A stretch of 64,000 bases of DNA. Source: Actinomycetospora lutea. GTDB taxonomy: Bacteria > Actinomycetota > Actinomycetes > Mycobacteriales > Pseudonocardiaceae. The notes beneath the pieces are model-generated. The model was not told the origin of the DNA. It searched no databases and worked only from the letters and a program-made list of their open reading frames with translations. Shown piece after piece: positions 52,305 through 62,012 of the stretch. Position 1 is the stretch's first letter. Every line of letters begins with the position of its first letter. The position numbers were made by a program, and so were the translations under genes. The stretch spans positions 89,011 through 153,010 of the forward strand of contig NZ_JAQZAL010000018.1 of NCBI RefSeq assembly GCF_028737205.1, in the 5' to 3' direction.

Positions 52305-53759
52305 GTGCCGGACGCCTACTCTCCGACCACTGTGGGCCCTCTGCGCAGCGCCATCGTCGCGACATGCCGTGCGCTGGCCCCGCGGGTGTCCCTGCCCACC
52401 GCCGACGAGGTCGAGGCGATCGCCGACCGGATGCTCGCCACGCCGTCGCTCGTCGTCGCGGGGCCGGTGTCGTCGGGCAAGTCCACGCTGGTGAACGCCC
52501 TGATCGGGCGCCGCGTCGCACCCACCGGCGCGGGCGAGTGCACGGGCCTGACCGCCTGCTACGTCCGCGGCCCGGTCGACCGGCTCGACGTCGTGCTCGT
52601 CGACGGCACCCGCCGCCCGCTGCCCCTGGCCGCCGGGGGGCGGGTGCCGGCCGCGGTGGGCGACCGGCTGGGTGTGCACCCCGAGGACGTCGACCACCTG
52701 GTCGTCACCCTGACCAGCGCGGCGCTCGACGAGCTCACGGTGATCGACACCCCGGGCACCGGCTCGGCACGCCGCCCGGCGGGTCCCACGGGCGGGGCGC
52801 ACGCGGACGCCGCGCTCGTCGTGCTGCCCGCCACGGCCCACCCGGGCGACCTCGAGGTCCTGCCCGGCCCGGCCACCCACGGCCCGGCCGGCGTGGTGGC
52901 CGTGCTGGGCCGCGCCGACACCGTCGGTCCCGACGACGGGGGCGAGCTGGCCGTCGAGCTCGGACGGCGCCTGGGCGACCGGGTGGGCCCGGTGACGCCG
53001 GTGATCGGTCTGCTCGCCGAGACCGCGGTGACGGGCGCGCTGCGCACCGAGGACGTCGGCGCGCTGCGCCTGCTCGCCGGCGCCGACCCCGCGGTGCTCG
53101 AGGTGGCCCTGCTCGACGCGGAGCTCTTCACCACCGCCGAGCTGCCCGTGGGCGTCGAGGCGCGGGTGCGGCTGCTCGAGCTGCTCGACCTGCGAGGCCT
53201 CGCGCTCGGGCTCGCCCTGCTGCGCGCCGACGCCTCGGCCGGGGTCGGGGAGCTGTGCGACGCCCTGCTCGCCGCGTCCGGCCTCGCGTCGCTGGTCGGG
53301 CGGCTGCACGACGAGGTGCGCGCCCGCGCCGACCTGCACGCCGCCGCGGCCGGCCTGCGTGACCTCGCCGCCCTCGGTGCCGCGCGGGCGCGGGCCGAGG
53401 CGGCCGAGGAGGCGGCTGCCGGCGAGGGCACGCGCATCGGCGACGCCGCGGGCTCGCTCGCCCGCCGGGAGGCCTTCGCCGACCGGGCCCTGCTCGCCGC
53501 GCGCGCCCGGCTGCGGGCCGGCGTGCTCGGGCTGCCGGCCGAGCTGTTGGAGGAGGTCGACCGCCTCGCCGCGCCGGGCCAGCCCGACCTCCGCCTGGCA
53601 CACCCCGGCGCCCATCCGGTGGAGCTCGCGGGCCACGCGTCCCGGCGTGCGGCCTGGTGGCGCGCCTACGGGGCGTGGGGCGCGCCGCGGCGCATCGCCG
53701 ACCTCGCGCACGTCGTGCACCGCACCTACGTGCGGCTGTGGCGGGAGCTGACGGTGTGA
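52305..53759 (+). CDS. Bacterial dynamin-like GTPase (active subunit)
   Basis: 484 aa. G1 P-loop GPVSSGKST at 53-61, a G2-type Thr in GECTGLTACYVRG, G3 DTPGTG near 149 and a G4-like GRAD near 205 give a nearly complete dynamin-family G domain. A helical region follows, with amphipathic segments but no obvious TM helix. Paired dynamin-like proteins (mycobacterial IniA/IniC, Streptomyces DynA/DynB) act in membrane remodelling, septation or vesicle-like functions. Start GTG 52305; a GTG about 27 nt later is possible. The stop overlaps the start of the partner gene (GTGA, 53756-53759), implying fixed stoichiometry. Confidence 0.8.
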   Translation: MPDAYSPTTVGPLRSAIVATCRALAPRVSLPTADEVEAIADRMLATPSLVVAGPVSSGKSTLVNALIGRRVAPTGAGECTGLTACYVRGPVDRLDVVLVDGTRRPLPLAAGGRVPAAVGDRLGVHPEDVDHLVVTLTSAALDELTVIDTPGTGSARRPAGPTGGAHADAALVVLPATAHPGDLEVLPGPATHGPAGVVAVLGRADTVGPDDGGELAVELGRRLGDRVGPVTPVIGLLAETAVTGALRTEDVGALRLLAGADPAVLEVALLDAELFTTAELPVGVEARVRLLELLDLRGLALGLALLRADASAGVGELCDALLAASGLASLVGRLHDEVRARADLHAAAAGLRDLAALGAARARAEAAEEAAAGEGTRIGDAAGSLARREAFADRALLAARARLRAGVLGLPAELLEEVDRLAAPGQPDLRLAHPGAHPVELAGHASRRAAWWRAYGAWGAPRRIADLAHVVHRTYVRLWRELTV

Positions 53760-55420
53760 CCGACATCCCCGCCGAGGTGGCCCGGACCCGCGAGGCCCTG
53801 GCCACCCTGCTCGCCCGGCTCGATCCCGACGCCGCCGCCCGGGCCGCCGCGCCGCCGGCCCCGGTCCGGCCGACCGTCGCCCTGGTCGGCGCGCCGGGAC
53901 GCGGGCGCGGGGAGCTGTTGGCCGCGCTGCTCGGGCTCGCCACGCCGCCCGAGCCGGGCGCCGACGGAGCGGTGCGCGCGACCCCGGCGTCGACGGGCCC
54001 GGTGCCCCTGCTCGAGGAGCTCGACCTCGTCGTGCCCGCCCGCCCCGCCGATCCCGGCACGTGGCCGGTCGACGGGGCGACCGCGGCGCTGGTGCTCGCC
54101 GACGCCGCCGCGCCGCTCGGCGTCGACGAGCTCGACGCGCTGGCCCGCGCCGCCGCGCGCGTCGACACCGTGGTCTTCGCGCTCGCGCGCACCGAGGCCC
54201 ACCGGGGGTGGCGCACGGTCCTCGAGGCCGACCGGGCGCTGGTCGCCGCGCGGGTGCCGCGGCTCGCGGACGCGCCCTGGTTCCCGGTCTCGGCCGCTCT
54301 GGCGCGCCGGGCGGGCGACGTGCCGCCGGCGGGCGCCGAGGCCCTGCGCCGGCGCTCCGGCCTCGCCGCCCTGCAGCGCGAGCTGCACCGGCTGGTCGCG
54401 CGCCGGCGCCGGATGCTCGCCGAGGCCAACGCGCTGCGCCTGCTCGCCGGCGCGCTGGACGGGGTCGCGGCGCGCGCCGAGGCGACCCGGACGGCCCTGC
54501 GGGCCCCGGCCGGCGGGGACCTCGCCCGACGGCGCGACGAGCTCCTCGCCGCCCGCGCCGCGCTGCGCCGCGACCACCACACGCGCTGGCGCTCCGACCT
54601 CGCGGCCGCCCGGGTCGCGGCCACCGACGACCTCGCCGCCCGGGTGCGCGCGCTGGGCGTCGCGGTGCGCGCCCGGATCGACGACGCCGACCGCGCGGGG
54701 CTCGCGGCGGTGCCCCGCGAGCTCGCGGGCGAGGTCGAGACGCTCGCCGCCGAGGTCGTCGCGGGGCTCGGGGCGCGGCTGCGCGACCTGGTGGCGGCGA
54801 CCCTCGCCGACCTCGTGCCCGCGGGCGAGCTGCCCGCGCTGCGCGTCGCCGACCTCGGCGAGCCCGCGCTCGTGCCCGCCCCGCGCCCGCGCCCGGCCGA
54901 GGACCGCCTGCTCGTCGTGGCCGGCGCGTCGGGCGGGCTCGGGCTCTCGCGCCTCGCGCTGCTGCCGCTGCTCGCGGTGCCGATCGCTCCGGCCGCGCTC
55001 GGGGTGGTCCTGGTGCCCGTGTCGGTGGGCCTCGGGCTGGGCGCGGCGGGCTGGGTGGCGCGCGCCCGTCGCCTGGCCGCCGACCGGGCGCACCTGCGCC
55101 AGTGGTCGGTCGAGGCGCTCGCCGAGGTGCGCGGCGACCTCGAGCGGGTGCTCGCCGACGCCCTGATCGCCACCGAGCGGGAGGTGACCCTCGCCCTCGA
55201 CGCCGCGCTCGAGGACCGGGCGCGCGACCTGGACGACGCGCTGGCCGCCGTGCGCCACGCGGGCGCCGACCGCGCCGAGGCCGACCGGGTCGCGGCGCGC
55301 ACCGCCGCCGAGGCGCGCGAGGGCCGCGACCGCGCGGAGACGCTGCTGCGCCGGCTCGCCGAGCTGCGGGACCGGGTGGATGTGCCCGAACCGCACCCGT
55401 CGGCGGCGCCCGCGACCTAG
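53756..55420 (+). CDS. Dynamin-like partner protein with degenerate G domain
   Basis: 554 aa. The strand-loop VALVGAPGRGRGELLAALLG (41-60) sits where a P-loop should be, but the GK[S/T] is replaced by GRG, and no DTPG (G3) or N/TKxD (G4) can be found. A long helical stalk follows. A pair of hydrophobic segments (about 402-440, LALLPLLAVPIAPAALGVVLVPVSVGLGLGAAG) resembles the membrane-inserting paddle of bacterial dynamins, and a C-terminal coiled coil completes the molecule. It is translationally coupled to the intact GTPase upstream. It is probably the membrane-anchoring, non-hydrolysing half of a heteromeric dynamin. Confidence 0.7.
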   Translation: MTDIPAEVARTREALATLLARLDPDAAARAAAPPAPVRPTVALVGAPGRGRGELLAALLGLATPPEPGADGAVRATPASTGPVPLLEELDLVVPARPADPGTWPVDGATAALVLADAAAPLGVDELDALARAAARVDTVVFALARTEAHRGWRTVLEADRALVAARVPRLADAPWFPVSAALARRAGDVPPAGAEALRRRSGLAALQRELHRLVARRRRMLAEANALRLLAGALDGVAARAEATRTALRAPAGGDLARRRDELLAARAALRRDHHTRWRSDLAAARVAATDDLAARVRALGVAVRARIDDADRAGLAAVPRELAGEVETLAAEVVAGLGARLRDLVAATLADLVPAGELPALRVADLGEPALVPAPRPRPAEDRLLVVAGASGGLGLSRLALLPLLAVPIAPAALGVVLVPVSVGLGLGAAGWVARARRLAADRAHLRQWSVEALAEVRGDLERVLADALIATEREVTLALDAALEDRARDLDDALAAVRHAGADRAEADRVAARTAAEAREGRDRAETLLRRLAELRDRVDVPEPHPSAAPAT

Positions 55421-55430
55421 CCTGCGGGGC

Positions 55431-55748
55431 ATGGTCGACGTGCCCGAGCTGCACCCCGAGGTCCACATCGATCCCGTGCCGGCCGACCTGCTCGTCACCG
55501 GCACCCACGTGCTCGGCCCGGCCACCGTCGACAGCGACGCCGACGGCCGCCCCGACACCGCGGTGGTGCCCGGGCCCGACGCGCTGGTGCTGGGCACCGA
55601 CCTCGACGGCGACGCGCGGATCGACGTGATCACGCGCGTGCACGACGGCGGCGGCGTCGTCACGGAGGACGTGCCCTGGGACGAGGGCCCCGTCCCGCCG
55701 GCGCCGACCATCGATCCGGCGACCGGACGGTGGGTCCGCGGCGGCTGA
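55431..55748 (+). CDS. Small Asp-rich protein with two calcium-loop-like repeats
   Basis: 105 aa, no signal peptide. Two segments, DSDADGRPDT (about 40-49) and DLDGDARIDV (about 61-70), have the spacing of Asp-rich calcium loops (DxDxDGxxD, as in dockerin or thrombospondin type 3 repeats). They are separated by VVPGPDALVLGT. This resembles a small actinobacterial domain that I recall as DUF6802. It lies 10 bp after the dynamin pair and 41 bp before tldD, all on one strand, so it may be co-transcribed with either. The function is unknown; calcium binding is only inferred from the motif. Confidence 0.65.
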   Translation: MVDVPELHPEVHIDPVPADLLVTGTHVLGPATVDSDADGRPDTAVVPGPDALVLGTDLDGDARIDVITRVHDGGGVVTEDVPWDEGPVPPAPTIDPATGRWVRGG

Positions 55749-55789
55749 TTGCGCCCCGGCCGGGGTGCGCCCGGGTAGGTTCGGCGCTC

Positions 55790-57307
55790 GTGGTCAGCCC
55801 CGTGACGCACGCGGTGGACGCGGACTTCCTCGCCCTGCCCCGTGCCGCGCTCGCCGACGCCGCCCTCGACGCCGCCCGCCGCGGCGGCGCCCAGCACGCC
55901 GACCTGCGCGTGCACCGCCTGCGCAGCCAGCACCTCGAGCTGCGCGACGGGCGGGTCGTGGTCGCCGCCGACCAGGAGACCGTCGGCCTCGCGGTGCGGG
56001 TGCTGCGCGACGGCGTGTGGGGCTTCGCCGCGCACGTCGACCTCACGCCCGAGACCGCCGCCGCCACCGCGCGCCGGGCCCTCGAGGTGTCGGGCACCCT
56101 CGCCGCGCTGGTCACGGAACGGGTCACGCTCGCCGACGAGCCGGTGCACGCCGGCGTCACCTGGGTCTCGCCGTACGACGTCGACCCGTGGGCCGTGGAC
56201 GTCGCCGACAAGATCGGCCTGCTGACCGAGCGGTCGACGGGCCTGCTCGCCGCGCCCGGCGTCGACCACGTCGCCGCGAGCTGCGTGCAGGTCAAGGAGC
56301 AGACGTTCTACGCCGACAGCGCGGGCACCACGACGACCCAGCAGCGGGTCCGCGTCGACCCCGACGTCACGATCACCACCGTCGACCGGGCGGGCGGCGG
56401 CTTCGAGACGCTGCGGACCCTCGCGCCGCCGGCCGGGCGCGGCTGGGAGTACCTCACCGGCACCGGGTGGGACTGGGACGCCGAGCTCGCCGAGCTGCCC
56501 GACCTGCTGGCCGAGAAGGTGGCGGCGCCGAGCGTCGTCGCCGGCCCGACCGACCTCGTCATCGACCCGACCAACCTGTGGCTCGTCATCCACGAGTCGA
56601 TCGGGCACGCCACCGAGTACGACCGGGCCATCGGCTACGAGGCCGCCTACGCCGGCACGAGCTTCGCCACGCCGGACCAGCTCGGCACGCTGCGCTACGG
56701 CAGTGACGTCCTCACCGTCACCGGCGACCGCACCGTGCCGCACGGGCTCGCGAGTGTCGGCTGGGACGACGACGGCGTCGCGGCCCAGGACTTCGACCTC
56801 GTGCGCGACGGCGTGCTCGTCGGCTACCAGGTCGACCGCTCGTTCGCGCCGCGCCTCGGGCTGGCGCGCTCCAACGGCTGCGCGTACGCCGACTCCGCGG
56901 AGCACGTGCCGCTGCAGCGCATGGCGAACGTGTCGCTGCGCGCCGACCCGGACACCGACCGGTCCACCGCGGCGCTGATCGACGGGGTGGAGGACGGCAT
57001 CTACATCGTGGGCGATCGCTCCTGGTCGATCGACATGCAGCGCTACAACTTCCAGTTCACCGGCCAGCGGTTCCACCGCATCCGCGGCGGCAAGCTGGTC
57101 GGCCAGGTCCGCGACGTCGCCTACCAGGCCACGACGACCGACTTCTGGGGCTCGCTGGAGGCGGTCGGCGGACGCTCGACGTGGCGCCTCGGCGGCGCGT
57201 TCAACTGCGGCAAGGCCCAGCCCGGGCAGGTCGCACCGGTCAGTCACGGGTGCCCGTCGGCGCTGCTGCGCCGGGTCAACGTCCTGAACACGGGGAGCGG
57301 GTCGTGA
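55790..57307 (+). CDS. tldD: Metalloprotease TldD
   Basis: 505 aa. The zinc-site HExxxH is at 268-273 (VIHESIGHATEYD), with the family segment GSDVLTVTGDRTVPHGLASVGWDDDG and the C-terminal GGAFNCGKAQPGQVAPVSHGCP. TldD is the catalytic half of the TldD/TldE peptidase, known for trimming microcin B17 leader, CcdA and unfolded peptides in Escherichia coli. Start GTG 55790. It is coupled to the next gene through GTGA (57304-57307). Confidence 0.93.
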   Translation: MVSPVTHAVDADFLALPRAALADAALDAARRGGAQHADLRVHRLRSQHLELRDGRVVVAADQETVGLAVRVLRDGVWGFAAHVDLTPETAAATARRALEVSGTLAALVTERVTLADEPVHAGVTWVSPYDVDPWAVDVADKIGLLTERSTGLLAAPGVDHVAASCVQVKEQTFYADSAGTTTTQQRVRVDPDVTITTVDRAGGGFETLRTLAPPAGRGWEYLTGTGWDWDAELAELPDLLAEKVAAPSVVAGPTDLVIDPTNLWLVIHESIGHATEYDRAIGYEAAYAGTSFATPDQLGTLRYGSDVLTVTGDRTVPHGLASVGWDDDGVAAQDFDLVRDGVLVGYQVDRSFAPRLGLARSNGCAYADSAEHVPLQRMANVSLRADPDTDRSTAALIDGVEDGIYIVGDRSWSIDMQRYNFQFTGQRFHRIRGGKLVGQVRDVAYQATTTDFWGSLEAVGGRSTWRLGGAFNCGKAQPGQVAPVSHGCPSALLRRVNVLNTGSGS

Positions 57308-58722
57308 GCGCGCCGGGATCCGCGCTGGTCGAGCGCACCCTGGCGATCGCGGCGCGCCGGGCGCCCGACGCGGGCGTCGTGGCGTTGGTCCGCGAGGTGT
57401 CCGAGGCCGTCGTGCGCTGGGCGAACTCCACGCTCACGACCAACGGGCAGACCGTGGAGCGCCGCCTGTCGGTGATCATGCTCGTGCCGCTGGAGGGCGG
57501 GACGGGCGCCGGGGTCGCGACGGTGCCCGCGCCCACCGCGCTCGCGGCCGGCCCCGAGGGCGACGCCGTGATCGGCGAGGCGGTGGACGGCGCGGTGGAG
57601 GCGGCCCGCCGGGCCGGGCCCGCCCGTGACGCCGCCCCGCTGCCGGCGGCCACGGACGGCGCCCCGGGGGACTGGGACGACCCCGCCGGCGCGACCTCGA
57701 TGGCCGTGTTCGGCCGGCTCGCCGAGGAGCTCGGGGCGTCGTTCCGTGCCGACGAGACGTCGTTCGGGTTCGCCGACCACCGCGTCACCACCACCTGGCT
57801 CGGCACCTCGGCCGGGGTGCGGCGGCGCTGGGTCGAGCCGGGCGGGGCGGTCGAGCTCAACCTCAAGGACCCCGCGACCGGCACGTCGGTGTGGGGCGGC
57901 GAGGGCGCGACCGACGTCGCGGACATCGACGTCACCGCGCTGGTCGGGCGCCTGCGCGACCGGCTGCCGTGGGGCCGGCGCCGGCTCGAGCTGCCCGCGG
58001 GGCGCTACGAGACGATCCTGCCGCCCTCGGCGGTGTCCGACCTGATGATCTACCTGGCCTGGTCGATGGGCGGGCGGCCCGCGCAGGAGGGCCGCTCGGC
58101 CTTCTCGCGGGCCGGCGGCACGCGGGTCGGCGAGCGCCTCGGCGCGCTGCCGCTGACCCTCGCCGGCGACCCGGCCGCGCCGGGCTTCCCCGACCTCGCC
58201 TACACCCCGGTGCTGGCGACGACCTACTCCGGCGACGAGGTCTCGGTGTTCGACAACGGAGCCACCACGGGGCGGGTCGAGTGGGTGCGCGACGGCGAGA
58301 TCGCGACGCTGGCCTACCCGCGGGCCGCGGCGGCCGAGTACGACGTCCCGTTCGCCGCGCCCACCGACAACCTGGTGCTCACCGGCGGCGAGGAGGCGAC
58401 GCTCGAGGAGATGGTGGCCTCGACCGAGCGCGGGCTGCTGCTGACCTGCCTCTGGTACATCCGCGAGGTCGACCCGACGACGCTGCTGCTCACGGGCCTG
58501 ACCCGCGACGGCGTCTACCTCGTCGAGCGCGGGGAGATCGTCGGCGAGGTCAACAACTTCCGGTTCAACGAGTCGCCGCTCGACCTGCTGCGCCGCGCCA
58601 CCGAGGCCGGCACCACGGAGCGGACGCTGCCGCGCGAGTGGAAGGACTGGTTCACCCGCGCCGCCATGCCCCCGCTGCGCGTCCCCGACTACCACATGAC
58701 CTCGGTGTCCCCCGGCCGCTGA
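57304..58722 (+). CDS. pmbA: TldE/PmbA, partner of TldD
   Basis: 472 aa. It has the same overall fold as TldD but no HExxxH: the equivalent region reads ILPPSAVSDLMIYLAWSMGG. TldE segments such as VFDNGATTGRVEWVRDGEI and GEIVGEVNNFRFNESPLDLLRRA are present. It forms the heterodimer that guides unfolded substrates into TldD. The start GTG overlaps the tldD stop. A hairpin follows. No RiPP precursor-like gene is clearly present, although the Asp-rich small protein lies in the same unit. Confidence 0.92.
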   Translation: MSAPGSALVERTLAIAARRAPDAGVVALVREVSEAVVRWANSTLTTNGQTVERRLSVIMLVPLEGGTGAGVATVPAPTALAAGPEGDAVIGEAVDGAVEAARRAGPARDAAPLPAATDGAPGDWDDPAGATSMAVFGRLAEELGASFRADETSFGFADHRVTTTWLGTSAGVRRRWVEPGGAVELNLKDPATGTSVWGGEGATDVADIDVTALVGRLRDRLPWGRRRLELPAGRYETILPPSAVSDLMIYLAWSMGGRPAQEGRSAFSRAGGTRVGERLGALPLTLAGDPAAPGFPDLAYTPVLATTYSGDEVSVFDNGATTGRVEWVRDGEIATLAYPRAAAAEYDVPFAAPTDNLVLTGGEEATLEEMVASTERGLLLTCLWYIREVDPTTLLLTGLTRDGVYLVERGEIVGEVNNFRFNESPLDLLRRATEAGTTERTLPREWKDWFTRAAMPPLRVPDYHMTSVSPGR

Positions 58723-58723
58723 G

Positions 58724-58771
58724 CCCCGTGAGCGAACTCAGGGGCTGTGACGCCGACGTTCGCTCACGGGG
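58724..58771. terminator. Hairpin terminator after pmbA
   Basis: A perfect 14-bp inverted repeat CCCCGTGAGCGAAC (58724-58737 with 58758-58771) encloses a 20-nt loop directly after the pmbA stop. The core GTGAGCG also begins the arms of the hairpin at 47885, so the two may share origin. Confidence 0.7.
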
Positions 58772-58841
58772 GGACAGGCGCATGATGGAGAGCGTGGTCA
58801 GGATGCGCTCCGCCGGAGACGCAGCGACGCGGAGCTCGACC

Positions 58842-59723
58842 ATGAGCACCGCGCCGCAGGAGGCGTGGGAGGCCGACGTCCCGGTGCGCGGCGACGTGCC
58901 CGCGCTCGCCACGCTGCTCGGCGAGGGCGGCGCGCTGGTGCTCACCGGCGCCGGGATCTCCACCGACTCCGGCATCCCCGACTACCGCGGCCCGACGAGC
59001 GCGGCGCGCCGCCACGCCCCGATGACCTACGAGGCGTTCGTGGGCGACCCCGTCGCGCGCCACCGGTACTGGGCGCGCAGCCACGTCGGCTGGCCGCAGA
59101 TGGCCGCCGCCCGCCCGAACGACGGGCACCGGGCCGTCACCGCGCTGCAGCGCGCCGGCCTGGTCGGCGGCGTGATCACGCAGAACGTCGACGGGCTGCA
59201 CCAGGCGGCGGGCGCGCGCGACGTCGTCGAGCTGCACGGCGCGCTCGACCGCGTCGTGTGCCTGGGGTGCCGGGCGATGCCCACACGGACGTCGGTCCAG
59301 CAGCGCCTGACCGCCCTCAACCCCGACCTCGACGCCCGCGCCGTCACGATCAACCCCGACGGCGACGCCGAGCTGGCCGACGACGAGCTCGACCGCTTCA
59401 CGATGATCACCTGCCCGGCGTGCGGTGACGGACCGTTGAAGCCGGACGTGGTCTTCTTCGGCGAGTCGGTCCCCCGCCCGCGCGTCGACCACTGCTTCGC
59501 GCTGGTCGAGCGGGCTCGCTCACTCGTGGTCCTCGGATCGTCGCTCACGGTGATGTCCGGCCTCCGGTTCGTGCACGCCGCCACACGCCGGGGCCTGCCG
59601 GTCGCGGTCGTGACCAGCGGTCCGAGCCGTGCCGACGCCGTGGCGAGCATCCGGTTGACGGGGGCACTGGGCGACGTGCTGCCGGCCGCTCTCGACACAC
59701 TGCGTTTACCCCATCGGTCCTGA
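58842..59723 (+). CDS. NAD-dependent protein deacetylase, sirtuin family
   Basis: 293 aa. NAD motif TGAGISTDSGIPDYRG (35-50), active-site TQNVDGLH and catalytic His in ELHGALDRVVCLGC are present. A zinc ribbon is formed by two CxxC pairs (CLGC and CPAC). Class II-like features include the GDGPLKPDVVFFGE segment. ATG 58842 follows GGAG; an ATG at 58783 is possible. It removes acyl groups from lysines. It sits just before pckG and could control acyl-CoA synthetases such as the prpE product, a known CobB-type relationship, though this is inference. Confidence 0.9.
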   Translation: MSTAPQEAWEADVPVRGDVPALATLLGEGGALVLTGAGISTDSGIPDYRGPTSAARRHAPMTYEAFVGDPVARHRYWARSHVGWPQMAAARPNDGHRAVTALQRAGLVGGVITQNVDGLHQAAGARDVVELHGALDRVVCLGCRAMPTRTSVQQRLTALNPDLDARAVTINPDGDAELADDELDRFTMITCPACGDGPLKPDVVFFGESVPRPRVDHCFALVERARSLVVLGSSLTVMSGLRFVHAATRRGLPVAVVTSGPSRADAVASIRLTGALGDVLPAALDTLRLPHRS

Positions 59724-59928
59724 ATCGTTCAGCTTGATCGTGGAAGTGAGGCCCCCGACAGCGCCCGGCGGTGTCCTTCTCGGGAAGTCTCGTTAACGTC
59801 GAGTCCCACCGTCGGAGTATTCGACCGGGCACGGCGTCGTGCCCGGCGATGACTCCGTTCCCGAGGCGACCGGGGCCGCTTCGCGGTCCGCGGCGTTGCG
59901 GCGAGCGAGCCAGCGACCGAGGAGACGC

Positions 59929-61758
59929 ATGACTGCTGTTCCGACCATCCGAGGACTCGAGAACCCGCCGATCCGACGCCGCGAGGTGATCGCTTGGGTG
60001 GCCGAGGTCGCCGAGCTCACCACGCCGGACCGGGTGGTGTGGTGCGACGGGTCCCAGGACGAGTGGGACCGGCTGACCCAGGAGCTCGTCGACGCCGGCA
60101 CGTTCACGCGGCTCGACCCGGAGAAGAAGCCGAACTCGTTCCACGCCGCCTCGGATCCGGACGACGTCGCTCGCGTCGAGGAGCGCACCTTCATCTGCTC
60201 GGTCGACGAGGCCGACGCGGGGGTCACCAACAACTGGATGGACCCGGCCGAGATGAAGGCCGTCATGACCGACCTGTACCGCGGGTGCATGGCCGGTCGG
60301 ACGATGTACGTGATCCCGTTCTGCATGGGCCCGGTCAACGCCGAGCACCCCAAGCTGGGCGTCGAGATCTCCGACAGCGCCTACGTCGTCACCTCGATGC
60401 ACATCATGACCCGCATGGGCCCCGAGGTGCAGCGCCGCCTCGACGAGGGCGACACCGAGTGGGTCCCGGCGCTGCACTCGGTCGGCGCGCCGCTCGAGCC
60501 CGGCCAGCAGGACGTCAAGTGGCCGTGCAACGACACCAAGTACATCAGCCACTTCCCCGACACCCGCGAGATCTGGAGCTTCGGGTCCGGGTACGGCGGC
60601 AACGCGCTGCTGGGCAAGAAGTGCTACTCGCTGCGCATCGCCTCGGCGATGGCGCGCGACGAGGGCTGGCTCGCCGAGCACATGCTCATCCTCAAGCTGA
60701 TCAGCCCGGAGGAGAAGGCGTACTACATCGCGGCCGCCTTCCCGTCGGCCTGCGGCAAGACGAACCTCGCGATGCTCCAGCCGACCATCCCGGGCTGGCG
60801 CGCCGAGACCGTCGGTGACGACATCGCCTGGATGCGCTTCGGCGCCGACGGACGGCTCTACGCGGTCAACCCCGAGTTCGGCTTCTTCGGCGTCGCGCCG
60901 GGGACGAACTGGAAGACCAACCCGAACGCGATGCGCACCATCGAGCAGGGCAACGCCCTGTTCACCAACGTCGCGCTCACCGACGACGGCGACGTCTGGT
61001 GGGAGGGCCTCGAGGGCGACCCCCAGCACCTCACCTCCTGGACCGAGGACGACTGGACGCCGGGCTCGGCCAAGCCGGCCGCCCACCCGAACTCGCGCTA
61101 CACCGTGCCGATCTCGCAGTGCCCCGTCGTCGCGCCCGAGTGGGACGACCCGCAGGGCGTGCCGATCTCGGCGATCCTGTTCGGGGGCCGTCGCAAGACG
61201 ACGATCCCGCTGGTCACCGAGTCGTTCGACTGGCAGCACGGCACGTTCATGGGCGCCACCATGTCGAGCGAGATGACGGCCGCGGCCAAGGGCGGCAAGG
61301 GCCAGGTCCGCCGCGACCCGATGGCGATGCTGCCCTTCCTGGGCTACAACGTCGGCGACTACTTCCAGCACTGGGTGGACGTGGGCAAGAACGCCGACGC
61401 CACCAAGCTGCCGTCGATCTTCTACGTGAACTGGTTCCGCCGGGGCGAGGACAACCGCTTCCTGTGGCCCGGGTTCGGCGAGAACAGCCGCGTGCTCAAG
61501 TGGATCATCGAGCGGATGGAGGGCAAGGCCTCCGCCACCGAGACGCCGATCGGGCACGTCCCCGCCGCCGACCAGATCGACGTCGAGGGGCTCAGCGAGC
61601 CGATCGAGGACATCGAGGCGTCGCTGCGCTTCGACGCCGACGAGTGGCGCGAGGAGCTGCCGCTCATCGAGGAGTGGTTCGCCAAGATCGGCGACAAGCT
61701 GCCGACCTCGATGCGCGACGAGCTCGACGCCCTCAAGCAGCGTCTCGACGACAGCTAG
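59929..61758 (+). CDS. pckG: Phosphoenolpyruvate carboxykinase (GTP)
   Basis: 609 aa, usual for the GTP-dependent enzyme. Kinase-1a loop [14 protein letters not shown] and the reactive Cys within it are present, with the substrate segment [18 protein letters not shown] and FGxNxxRVLKWII near the C-terminus. It converts oxaloacetate plus GTP to PEP and CO2, the entry of gluconeogenesis. ATG 59929 has GAGGAG 4 nt upstream. The 205-bp upstream gap contains TTAACG near 59794 but no clear operator. A 23-bp hairpin follows. The nearby monocarboxylate symporter and distant prpE suggest growth on organic acids. Confidence 0.97.
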   Translation: MTAVPTIRGLENPPIRRREVIAWVAEVAELTTPDRVVWCDGSQDEWDRLTQELVDAGTFTRLDPEKKPNSFHAASDPDDVARVEERTFICSVDEADAGVTNNWMDPAEMKAVMTDLYRGCMAGRTMYVIPFCMGPVNAEHPKLGVEISDSAYVVTSMHIMTRMGPEVQRRLDEGDTEWVPALHSVGAPLEPGQQDVKWPCNDTKYISHFPDTREIWSFGSGYGGNALLGKKCYSLRIASAMARDEGWLAEHMLILKLISPEEKAYYIAAAFPSACGKTNLAMLQPTIPGWRAETVGDDIAWMRFGADGRLYAVNPEFGFFGVAPGTNWKTNPNAMRTIEQGNALFTNVALTDDGDVWWEGLEGDPQHLTSWTEDDWTPGSAKPAAHPNSRYTVPISQCPVVAPEWDDPQGVPISAILFGGRRKTTIPLVTESFDWQHGTFMGATMSSEMTAAAKGGKGQVRRDPMAMLPFLGYNVGDYFQHWVDVGKNADATKLPSIFYVNWFRRGEDNRFLWPGFGENSRVLKWIIERMEGKASATETPIGHVPAADQIDVEGLSEPIEDIEASLRFDADEWREELPLIEEWFAKIGDKLPTSMRDELDALKQRLDDS

Positions 61759-61772
61759 CCCCGCCGCCGGGA

Positions 61773-61823
61773 GAACGAACGGCGCCGTCGCTGCGACCGA
61801 CGCAGCGACAGCGCCGTTCGTTC
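61773..61823. terminator. Hairpin terminator (repeat family)
   Basis: A 23-bp inverted repeat (61773-61795 with 61801-61823, one G-T mismatch) with a 5-nt loop follows pckG. Arms start GAACGAACGGCGCC and share most of their length with the hairpin at 37624-37668. Confidence 0.82.
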
Positions 61824-62012
61824 GTCCGGGGTGTGCGCATCAGGCGCAGCCGGTACCGACGCTCGGTCGCTCCCGGCGCGCGCCACCCGATCGCGTGAAC
61901 GCTCGGCGCACGATTGCGTACAGAGCGCAGCACAACCGCTTCACCTCGACCTCACTCTCGGCCTACCATCACCGCGCTCTGCGTGAGCATCCGCCGACGA
62001 GGAGGTCCCGCG

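Noticed and set aside
52260..55643. 1127-aa minus-strand open frame
   Set aside because: Low-complexity Arg/Ala/Pro reading opposite the coupled dynamin-like genes, which have real G-domain motifs.
53726..57247. 1173-aa minus-strand open frame
   Set aside because: Antisense to tldD and the dynamin partner; composition is that of a reverse-frame shadow.
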